This document shows, in pieces, positions 6,533 through 12,750 of a stretch of DNA of 16,412 nt. The first letter of the stretch is position 1. Each line of letters begins with the position of its first letter. Origin of the DNA: CAZNLL01 sp964573885. GTDB taxonomy: Bacteria > Desulfobacterota > DSM-4660 > Desulfatiglandales > Desulfatiglandaceae. The stretch covers positions 1 to 16,412 of the forward strand of contig CAZNLL010000093.1 in the NCBI GenBank assembly GCA_964573885.1. The letters run 5' to 3'. The translations under genes were made by a program, and so were the position numbers. The notes under the pieces were generated by a model. It was given only the letters and a program-made list of their open reading frames with translations. It was not told the DNA's origin and made no database searches.

Positions 6533-9060
6533 AGGACCCCTTCAAAAGACTGGAACTTTTAATCGCCGTCCTTGTGGGAATCATTTTCATCCTTCTCTCC
6601 TTCAAGGCCTTTTCTTTTTTTGAGGGCCTGGAGAGGATCATCTACAGTGCGGAGATGCGCCTGGACCTGCCCCGGACCATGGGGGGAAACAAGATCGCCA
6701 TCGTTAATATCGACCACAAGAGCATTGAACGCCTGGGGCCGTGGCCCTGGCCCAGGTCCTTGATCGCCGAGATGATCAGGATCTTGAAGGACAACGGCGC
6801 CAAACTGATCGGCTTGGATCTTATCTTCAGTCAAAAGGAACGGAATCAGGGGCTCAATGAGGTGAGGGCCCTGTATAAGACTGTAGAGGAAAAGGCCCAA
6901 GACACAAATGACGACGCTTCTTACGATTGGATCCTGAAGCGGCTGGAGAAGATAGAGAAGAGTCTGGACAATGACAGGAGGCTTTCCCGGACCGTAGAGG
7001 AATCGGGGAATATCATCCTGCCGGTCATGGGAAAATTCGGCCACTATGATACAGAACTGGTCATGACCCTGGACTCCTTCCTCAAGAACAACGCCTTGAA
7101 TGCCACGGATGTCAGCAAGGATATCAAAAACCATATCTCCGTAATCCAGCTTACTACCCCCTACGCTGAGCTTTCAAACAGTTCGCACGGCCTCGGTCAC
7201 ATCAACCTGTCACCCGATGAAAACCTAATGGGTCAGGCCCACCTGCCCTTTATCAATTACCGGGGATATATCATCCCTTCCATGCCCCTCCGCCTGGCTC
7301 TGGACTATTTGAACAAATATCCTGAGCGGGCCGTGATTCAAGAAGACGGGATTAAATTGGACAAGGAGTTTATTCCCACCACACGGGGAGAGGTCTTTAT
7401 CAAATTTAAGGGCGGCAAGCGATCCTTTCCCTATTACTCCTTTGTGGACATACTCAAGGTGAAAAAGGTCCCGGCCGTGTTTGAAGGAAAAATAGTCCTT
7501 ATCGGATTTACGGCCGAAGAAGGGGGGGTATCTGTCAACACCCCGGTAGATCCCAAAATGCCGAGGGTGGAGCTCACGGCCAATATCATAGAGAGTTTCC
7601 TGAACGGCCGGTATCTCAACCGTCCCGGTGCCATGATCTATGTGGAGGCCCTCCTGATCATGGCCTTTGTCCTCTCCGCCCCCTTTGTCCTGCCCCGATT
7701 CAGCATCTTTCCCAGGACCATGCAGGTTCTCGGCACCCTGGTGGTCCTCTTCCTGATCAGCCTCGTCCTCTTCATGGGCTTCAGCCTCTGGTTCAAAATT
7801 ATTTACATGTCTTTGGCCCTGGTGACGGTATATGGATTCTTGTCGGTTAAGGACTTCGTATTAAGGGAAAAATCCCTGGCCCTTACCTCCAAGGAGAGCA
7901 TTGAGACAAACAGGATGCTGGGACTCAGTTTTCAGAGTCAGGGCCTGCTGGATCTGGCCTTTGAGAAGTTCAGAAAATGCCCTCTGGACGACGCCATGAG
8001 GGACGTCCTTTATAACCTGGCCCTGGATTTCGAACGCAAAAGGATGATCAACAAGGCCATATCCGTCTATGAATACATCCTACAAGAAGGGGGGGTTTTT
8101 CGAGACCTGGATCAACGGATACCCAAGCTGAGAAGGCTGGCCGGAGAGCTGCCACTGACATCAAAACAGAAAGCCGGGGGTGAAAAAATCTCCGTATCAG
8201 AGGACCTGGAGACCAAGCCCACGGTGGGTCGTTATGAAATCCTTGGGGAACTCGGTCAAGGCGCCATGGGCATCGTTTACAAGGCCCGGGACCCCAAGAT
8301 CAATCGCCTGCTAGCCATCAAGACGATCAGGTTTTCCGACGATTTTGAAGAAAAACGGGTCCTGGAGGTCAAAGACCGGTTCTTCAAGGAAGCTGAATTG
8401 GCGGGCAAGTTATCCCATCCTTCCATCATTTCCATCTTTGATGTGGGCGAAGACTATGATCTGACCTATATGGCCATGGAACTCCTGGAGGGCAATAACC
8501 TTGAGGATTTTTGCCAAAAGGATACCCTTCTTTCACAGCGTAAAGTCCTGGACATTACCGCGGAAACGGCCGAGGCCTTGGATTATGCCCACAATCATGG
8601 GGTGATCCACAGGGACATCAAGCCGGGCAATATCATGCTCTTGAAAAACGGACGCGTAAAGGTAACCGATTTCGGTATTGCCAAGGCGGTCTCTTCTTCC
8701 CAGACCAAAAGCGGTATTATTCTGGGCACGCCCAACTACATGTCACCGGAACAGATCAACGGGAAGAAATTGGACGGCCGCTCCGACATCTTCTCCCTGG
8801 GGGCGGTCTTTTTTCAGCTCCTGACCGGCAGGCTGCCTTTTCACGGCAAGACCCTGACCGAACTCTTTTATCAAATCACCCAGGCAAAACACCCTTCCCC
8901 GCGGGATATTAATCCGCGCATCATTAAGCCTTTTGAACAACTCATTAATAAGGCCCTGGCAAAGGATCCGGACCAGCGGTTTCAGCGGGCCAGTGACTTT
9001 GCCAAGTACTTGAGGATCCTCTCCAAAAAAATGGATATGGCTCAAGTCAAAAGGGGTTAA
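6529..9060 (+). CDS. CHASE2 receptor-type Ser/Thr protein kinase
   Basis: The 843-residue membrane protein has an N-terminal anchor helix (about 9-30) and a large extracytoplasmic CHASE2 sensor domain (about 35-360, with AIVNIDHKSI, GPWPWPR and the closing KIVLIGFTA strand). Three membrane helices follow (about 367-386, 398-420, 422-440), then a helical TPR-like linker (460-530) and a C-terminal Hanks-type kinase (about 569-835). The kinase is complete: GELGQGAMGIVY loop (573-584), K598, Glu in helix C (E621), HRD (694-696), K698, N701, DFG (714-716) and SPEQ (739-742). The order sensor-membrane-kinase is the reverse of PknB/PrkC, which have the kinase first. It should sense an extracytoplasmic cue and phosphorylate cytoplasmic Ser/Thr targets. 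A FHA-domain cyclase nearby is a possible partner, by inference only. The start is fixed by an upstream in-frame stop at 6511; see the leader features for its translation signal. Confidence 0.94.
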   Translation: MKDPFKRLELLIAVLVGIIFILLSFKAFSFFEGLERIIYSAEMRLDLPRTMGGNKIAIVNIDHKSIERLGPWPWPRSLIAEMIRILKDNGAKLIGLDLIFSQKERNQGLNEVRALYKTVEEKAQDTNDDASYDWILKRLEKIEKSLDNDRRLSRTVEESGNIILPVMGKFGHYDTELVMTLDSFLKNNALNATDVSKDIKNHISVIQLTTPYAELSNSSHGLGHINLSPDENLMGQAHLPFINYRGYIIPSMPLRLALDYLNKYPERAVIQEDGIKLDKEFIPTTRGEVFIKFKGGKRSFPYYSFVDILKVKKVPAVFEGKIVLIGFTAEEGGVSVNTPVDPKMPRVELTANIIESFLNGRYLNRPGAMIYVEALLIMAFVLSAPFVLPRFSIFPRTMQVLGTLVVLFLISLVLFMGFSLWFKIIYMSLALVTVYGFLSVKDFVLREKSLALTSKESIETNRMLGLSFQSQGLLDLAFEKFRKCPLDDAMRDVLYNLALDFERKRMINKAISVYEYILQEGGVFRDLDQRIPKLRRLAGELPLTSKQKAGGEKISVSEDLETKPTVGRYEILGELGQGAMGIVYKARDPKINRLLAIKTIRFSDDFEEKRVLEVKDRFFKEAELAGKLSHPSIISIFDVGEDYDLTYMAMELLEGNNLEDFCQKDTLLSQRKVLDITAETAEALDYAHNHGVIHRDIKPGNIMLLKNGRVKVTDFGIAKAVSSSQTKSGIILGTPNYMSPEQINGKKLDGRSDIFSLGAVFFQLLTGRLPFHGKTLTELFYQITQAKHPSPRDINPRIIKPFEQLINKALAKDPDQRFQRASDFAKYLRILSKKMDMAQVKRG

Positions 9061-9069
9061 TAGATCCCC

Positions 9070-9109
9070 AAAAAAAAGGATTGTGTCCGGTCTTCTCCGG
9101 ACACAATCC
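9070..9109 (-). terminator. Strong rho-independent terminator of groESL
   Basis: A perfect 13-bp stem (GGATTGTGTCCGG, 9078-9090, with CCGGACACAATCC, 9097-9109) and a 6-base loop are followed on the minus strand by eight T (9077-9070). It lies 66 bases beyond the groEL stop. On the plus strand, where the kinase gene ends 9 bases before it, the hairpin is followed only by a broken T-rich run, so it may also slow kinase transcripts. Confidence 0.85.
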
Positions 9110-9175
9110 CTCTTACATATCTTTTCAGGGCTCACCGTTTTTGTTGCAAGCCCCTTCCTTTACCGCCGCATGGAC

Positions 9176-10813
9176 TTACATCATACCGCCCATGCCGCCC
9201 ATGCCGCCTCCAGGAGGCATCGCAGGCATCTGTTCTTTGTCCTCGGGCTTCTCCGCCACCATGGCTTCAGTGGTCAACAGCAGGGAGGCCACGGAAGTTG
9301 CGTTCTGTAAGGCGAAGCGGGTTACCTTGGTGGGATCAATAATACCCACCTTTATCAGATCCTCGTATTCTCCGGTCTCAGCATTGTAGCCTACGGCTCC
9401 TTTTCCCTCTTTCACCTTTTCTACCACCACGGAACCCTCGGCTCCCGCATTATTGGCAATCTGCCTGATGGGTTCTTCCAGGGCCCTCATGACCAGGTTG
9501 ACACCCGCCTGCTCTTCCCCTGTAAGCTTCAGCTTGGAGACCCCAGGGATGGCCCTCAAGAGCGCCACACCCCCTCCTGGGACGATGCCCTCTTCTACGG
9601 CGGCTCGCGTCGCATTCAGCGCGTCTTCCACCCTGGCCTTTTTCTCTTTCATTTCTATCTCGGTGGCCGCCCCCACGTTGATGACAGCCACGCCTCCGAT
9701 CAATTTGGCCAGCCTCTCCTGGAGTTTTTCTCGGTCGTAATCCGAAGTGGTTTCGTCAATCTGCGCCCTGATCTGCTTTACCCTTCCTTCCAGGTCGCTC
9801 CGGCTGCCACCGCCGTCCACCAGGGTGGTATTATCCTTATCAATGCTGATCGTTTTTGCCGTCCCCAGGTCGTTCAAAGTGACGTTTTCCAGTTTCAGGC
9901 CAAGATCCTCGGATATCACCCGTCCACCGGTGAGGACCGCAATATCTTCCAGCATGGCCTTTCTCCGATCACCAAATCCCGGGGCCTTCACCGCCGCAAC
10001 CTGGAGGGTTCCCCTTAACTTGTTCACCACCAGGGTTGCAAGTGCCTCGCCTTCCACGTCTTCAGCGATGATCAGCAAGGGCTTTCCCATCTTGGCGATT
10101 TGCTCCAAAATGGGTACCAGGTCTTTCATGGCGCTGATCTTCTTTTCATGGAGCAGAATATAGGGCTCGCTCAGACTCACTTCCATCTTTTCGGCATCCG
10201 TTACGAAATAGGGGGAGAGGTAGCCGCGATCAAACTGCATTCCTTCAACAACCTCTAAGGTCGTCTCCATGCTTTTGGCCTCTTCGACGGTGATGACACC
10301 TTCCTTGCCCACTTTGTTCATGGCCTCTGCAATAATATTTCCGATGGTGGCATCGTTATTGGCCGATATGGTTCCCACCTGGGCGATCTCTTCCTGGTCT
10401 TTGGTGGGCTTGGAGATCTTACGGAGCTCCTCTACGGCAACTTCCACGGACTTCTCTATTCCCCTCTTGATGGCCATGGGGTTGACTCCCGCTGCAACCA
10501 GCTTGGAGCCCTCTTTGTAAATGGACTGGGCCAAAACCGTGGCCGTGGTTGTGCCGTCTCCCGCCACATCAGAAGTCTTAGAGGCCACCTCCTTGACCAT
10601 CTGGGCGCCCATATTCTCAAATTTATCCTCCAGCTCAATCTCCTTGGCAACAGTCACACCGTCTTTGGTAATATTGGGGGCACCGAAAGACTTCTCCAGG
10701 ATAACATTCCTCCCTTTTGGTCCAAGAGTGACCTTCACCGCATCAGCTAGGGTATCCACCCCTTTTAAGATCGATTCCCTGGCCTTCACACTGTATTTGA
10801 TCTCTTTTGCCAT
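9176..10813 (-). CDS. groEL: Chaperonin GroEL (Hsp60)
   Basis: The 545-residue product is a full-length group I chaperonin subunit; fourteen form the cytoplasmic double ring that folds proteins with GroES and ATP. Visible landmarks are the N-terminal MAKEIKYS, the VTLGPKGRNV loop, the ATP-site GDGTTTAT (85-92), the hydrolysis Asp in VEDALNATRAAVEEG, the following VPGGG, and the flexible GGMGGMGGMM tail. The start has a strong Shine-Dalgarno (AAGGAGGAG) about 8 bases upstream. It follows groES by 62 bases in the usual order and is closed by the 9070-9109 terminator. Nothing odd is seen in its length or motifs. Confidence 0.99.
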   Translation of the reverse strand: MAKEIKYSVKARESILKGVDTLADAVKVTLGPKGRNVILEKSFGAPNITKDGVTVAKEIELEDKFENMGAQMVKEVASKTSDVAGDGTTTATVLAQSIYKEGSKLVAAGVNPMAIKRGIEKSVEVAVEELRKISKPTKDQEEIAQVGTISANNDATIGNIIAEAMNKVGKEGVITVEEAKSMETTLEVVEGMQFDRGYLSPYFVTDAEKMEVSLSEPYILLHEKKISAMKDLVPILEQIAKMGKPLLIIAEDVEGEALATLVVNKLRGTLQVAAVKAPGFGDRRKAMLEDIAVLTGGRVISEDLGLKLENVTLNDLGTAKTISIDKDNTTLVDGGGSRSDLEGRVKQIRAQIDETTSDYDREKLQERLAKLIGGVAVINVGAATEIEMKEKKARVEDALNATRAAVEEGIVPGGGVALLRAIPGVSKLKLTGEEQAGVNLVMRALEEPIRQIANNAGAEGSVVVEKVKEGKGAVGYNAETGEYEDLIKVGIIDPTKVTRFALQNATSVASLLLTTEAMVAEKPEDKEQMPAMPPGGGMGGMGGMM

Positions 10814-10875
10814 GCTAAATCTCCTCCTTCATATTTCTTAAGCTTAATCCGTGAAAAAACATCCGACTTGTTCAA

Positions 10876-11163
10876 TTATTGGATAATGGCGACAATGTCA
10901 TCTTCTCGCATGATAAGGTGTTCTTCGCCGTCAATCTGAATCTCCGTACCGGCGTATTTGCCGAAAAGCACCCGATCGCCTTCCTTCACCTCCAAGGGGG
11001 CCTTTTGACCATCTTCCAGGAGCTTCCCCCCCCCTACGGCCACAATCTCCCCCTCTATGGGTTTCTCCTTTGCCGTATCAGGGATAATGATTCCCCCTTT
11101 TGTTTTCTCTTCCTCTTCCACCCTTTTTACAATGACGCGATCATACAATGGCCTTATTTTCAT
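10876..11163 (-). CDS. groES: Co-chaperonin GroES (Hsp10)
   Basis: The product caps the GroEL ring; seven copies form the lid. The family sequence begins MKIRPLYDRVIVKR and continues with the mobile-loop region (KTKGGIIIPDTAKEKP), the VGDRVLFGKYAGTE core and the final LIMREDDIVAI, about 95 residues. An ATG three codons upstream (11172) would add MGK. I prefer 11163 because the GGAGGAG at about 11173-11179 is then at a normal distance (9 bases), whereas it ends immediately before the upstream ATG. The two starts differ by only three residues. It is the first gene of groESL; no CIRCE element is seen upstream, but an AT-rich inverted repeat is (11192-11214). Confidence 0.97.
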   Translation of the reverse strand: MKIRPLYDRVIVKRVEEEEKTKGGIIIPDTAKEKPIEGEIVAVGGGKLLEDGQKAPLEVKEGDRVLFGKYAGTEIQIDGEEHLIMREDDIVAIIQ

Positions 11164-11191
11164 CTTTCCCATCTCCTCCTAACATACTTGA

Positions 11192-11214
11192 TTATTTAAG
11201 ATTAAGATAAATAA
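11192..11214. promoter_or_regulatory. AT-rich inverted repeat with 9-base spacer upstream of groES
   Basis: TTATTTA (11192-11198), nine bases, then TAAATAA (11208-11214) form perfect 7-base arms about 30 bases before the groES start. The 9-base spacer recalls the geometry of the HrcA operator CIRCE, but the arm sequence (CIRCE is TTAGCACTC) is quite different. It may be an operator, part of the promoter, or chance in AT-rich DNA. Confidence 0.25.
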
Positions 11215-11240
11215 GCGAAATAAATCACAGACATCATCCC

Positions 11241-11272
11241 AAAAACCGGCCATCTCCTTCGACTCGAGCCGG
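11241..11272 (-). terminator. Possible rho-independent terminator upstream of groES
   Basis: On the minus strand CCGGC (11272-11268) pairs with GCCGG (11250-11246) across a 17-base loop, followed by TTTTT (11245-11241). The stem is short and the loop long, so it is only a moderate candidate. It would end transcription from the epimerase side before groES. Confidence 0.35.
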
Positions 11273-11470
11273 CTCAGGTAAACCCTGGTGAGCCCGATTC
11301 AACCCCATTGCACCTCTCCGGTCGGTCCAGGAGTCTTTTCCCATGAAATGCCGGAACCACCATACACTTTGCTCATTTCCGCCGGATGCTTCCCGCAGAC
11401 CCAGCCACTCCCCCTATCCCGCCTCCTGACAAGTTTCTGGGTGGACATTTCTGTGGCCCGGACTGCCTAA
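11241..11470 (-). ncRNA. Candidate small RNA or terminated leader of about 230 bases (unidentified)
   Basis: A minus-strand TTGACA (11505-11500), a 16-base spacer and TAATTT (11483-11478) would start transcription near 11470. The hairpin/T5 at 11272-11241 would end it. Inside, GGCTCA/TGAGCC (11294-11271) and GAAATG/CATTTC pair locally. The 5' end CCGGgCCA can also pair with the 3' end TGGCCGG as a closing stem. No known RNA family was recognised, and no coding frame with a good start was seen. Confidence 0.2.
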
Positions 11471-11477
11471 CTATGAA

Positions 11478-11505
11478 AAATTAATAATGGTCATTCGAAT
11501 GTCAA
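11478..11505 (-). promoter_or_regulatory. Promoter-like element downstream of the epimerase gene
   Basis: TTGACA (11505-11500) is a perfect -35 box. At 16 bases TAATTT (11483-11478) is a weak -10. The element is oriented toward groES. It could serve groESL with a long leader, or the candidate RNA. Confidence 0.3.
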
Positions 11506-11534
11506 GGGTCGACAAAAAAAAACCGGGGGGGCCG

Positions 11535-12494
11535 CTACCCTGTCTCACCCAGCCGCCAGTCCAAGGTCTCGCGAATCCCTTGCTTGAGGCCTTTTTCAGG
11601 AACCCAGTCCAGCCCGTGGCGGGCCTTTTCAACAACCAAACAACTCCTGGTCAAATCACCGGGCCTGGCCCTCTGCATCAGGGGGCGAGCCAGCTCTTCT
11701 GGAACACCGGGTCTGAGCCGTTCAAAGCCCTCGTAAATCATCCTGTAAAGGGGTAACGTCCTGGTGCCCACACCCGTGCCGATATTGAAATACTCCCCGC
11801 TCCCCCTTTCCAGGGCGCAGAGGTTTGCCCGGACCACGTCACCCACAAAACAGTAATCCCGGGTCATTCCCTCAGGCTCCTGCGGAAAATGGTACACCGT
11901 GGATGGTTTCTCCTCCAGGAGATTATTCATAAAGATGGCAACCACGCCGGCTTCGCCATGGGGCACCTGGCGAGGGCCGTAGATATTCCCGTAGCGCAAG
12001 GTGGTGTAATCCAGACCGTACTGGTGCTTGTAGTAGGCCAGATAGTGCTCCGAGGTGTATTTTGATACCGCGTAGGGGGAGAGGGGCTTGGGGAGAAAAT
12101 CCTCAGATGTGGGGTATTGGGAGGCTTCCCCGTAGATGGCCCCCCCTGAGGAGATAAAAATGACTTTTTTGACCCGGTTTCTAACAGCCCCCTCCAGAAG
12201 ATTTAAGAAGCCCTTGATGTTTATATCCGCATCCAGCAAAGGATCAGCCACGGAGGCGGGAACGCTCATCTGGGCGGCATGGTGATTCAGTACCTCCGGG
12301 CGCTCTCTTTCGATGAGGTCAAGCACCCCTGGTGAACGGACATCCAGTTCATAGAATCGAGCCCGGGGGTTCACATTGGAGCGCTTCCCGGTAAACAGGT
12401 TATCCACCACCATAACCTCGTGGCCGGCCTCCACATAGGCGTCCACCACGTTCGAGCCGATAAACCCTGCGCCGCCGGTGACCAAAATCCGCAT
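11535..12494 (-). CDS. NAD-dependent UDP-sugar epimerase (GalE-like extended SDR)
   Basis: The 319-residue protein is an extended short-chain dehydrogenase. It has the Rossmann TGGAGFIG (6-13), the acidic D31 in VVDNLFTGK that binds the NAD ribose, the SSGGAIYGE strand (115-123) and the catalytic YxxxK (Y141, K145). The segments LRYGNIYGPRQ (167-176) and DYCFVGDVV are typical of UDP-glucose 4-epimerases and related enzymes. It probably interconverts UDP-sugars in the cytoplasm for polysaccharide or glycan synthesis. Substrate (glucose, GlcNAc or glucuronate) cannot be told from motifs, so no symbol is given. A strong GGAGGAG Shine-Dalgarno lies about 7 bases before the ATG. It is a single-gene unit divergent from the cysteine synthase fusion; a T9 tract follows its stop but without a clean stem. 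Confidence 0.93.
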   Translation of the reverse strand: MRILVTGGAGFIGSNVVDAYVEAGHEVMVVDNLFTGKRSNVNPRARFYELDVRSPGVLDLIERERPEVLNHHAAQMSVPASVADPLLDADINIKGFLNLLEGAVRNRVKKVIFISSGGAIYGEASQYPTSEDFLPKPLSPYAVSKYTSEHYLAYYKHQYGLDYTTLRYGNIYGPRQVPHGEAGVVAIFMNNLLEEKPSTVYHFPQEPEGMTRDYCFVGDVVRANLCALERGSGEYFNIGTGVGTRTLPLYRMIYEGFERLRPGVPEELARPLMQRARPGDLTRSCLVVEKARHGLDWVPEKGLKQGIRETLDWRLGETG

Positions 12495-12623
12495 GAAGGC
12501 TCCTCCACAAATAGGGTTTAAATGGGTGCTCCCGCCGGAGTTTGGCGAAACCTACCAGCATTCACATATAAGGTCAAGCCCGTTCCTTTTGAGGGGTCCC
12601 CAGAAGCAGGTTCGAGCGGGACG

Positions 12624-12655
12624 CCCGGTGTGGCATGAAAACCCCGCCAACCGGG
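12624..12655. repeat. GC-rich inverted repeat upstream of the cysteine synthase fusion
   Basis: CCCGGT and TGGC (12624-12634, one bulged G at 12630) pair with GCCA and ACCGGG (12646-12655) over an 11-base loop, ten base pairs in all. It is followed by TTATTTGG, so it is not a classic terminator. It lies 9 bases before the -35 box of the fusion gene, in the divergent region, and could be an operator. Confidence 0.4.
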
Positions 12656-12664
12656 TTATTTGGA

Positions 12665-12693
12665 TTGCAAATTTAATCCTATTTTAATAAAAT
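12665..12693 (+). promoter_or_regulatory. Putative promoter of the cysteine synthase fusion gene
   Basis: TTGCAA (12665-12670, four of six), a 17-base spacer and TAAAAT (12688-12693, five of six) are well placed. Transcription would begin near 12700, giving a leader of about 50 bases. No T-box or other known cysteine-responsive leader is recognisable in so short a leader. Confidence 0.45.
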
Positions 12694-12750
12694 TTTTAAT
12701 TTACACTGTTTCCCCCTTTCCCCCGGAAATGCGGATGAAAGACTGAGACC

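Larger units (their letters stand above)
11164..11534. other. Intergenic region between epimerase and groES with promoter, terminator and repeat signals
   Basis: No convincing protein gene lies here. Reading the minus strand, one meets nine T after the epimerase stop (11522-11514), a TTGACA promoter-like element (11505-11478), about 200 bases of GC-rich sequence with several hairpins, and a hairpin ending in five T (11272-11241). An AT-rich stretch with an inverted repeat then precedes the groES ribosome site. Confidence 0.6.

Noticed and set aside
9747..10163. Long plus-strand open frames opposite groEL
   Set aside because: They are antisense to conserved groEL; such frames are common opposite GC-rich third positions.
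11288..11470. A 60-codon plus-strand open frame between epimerase and groES
   Set aside because: It has no Shine-Dalgarno, a Pro/Thr/Ser-rich product without features, and hairpin-forming sequence better explained as untranslated.
11241..11470. Resemblance to RNase P RNA (AGTCCGGGCCACAG)
   Set aside because: Only the 5' P4-like string matches; the 3' partner ACAGAATCCGGC and the rest of the core are missing and the unit is too short. 6S RNA, SRP RNA, tmRNA, cobalamin and TPP patterns were also considered and not found.
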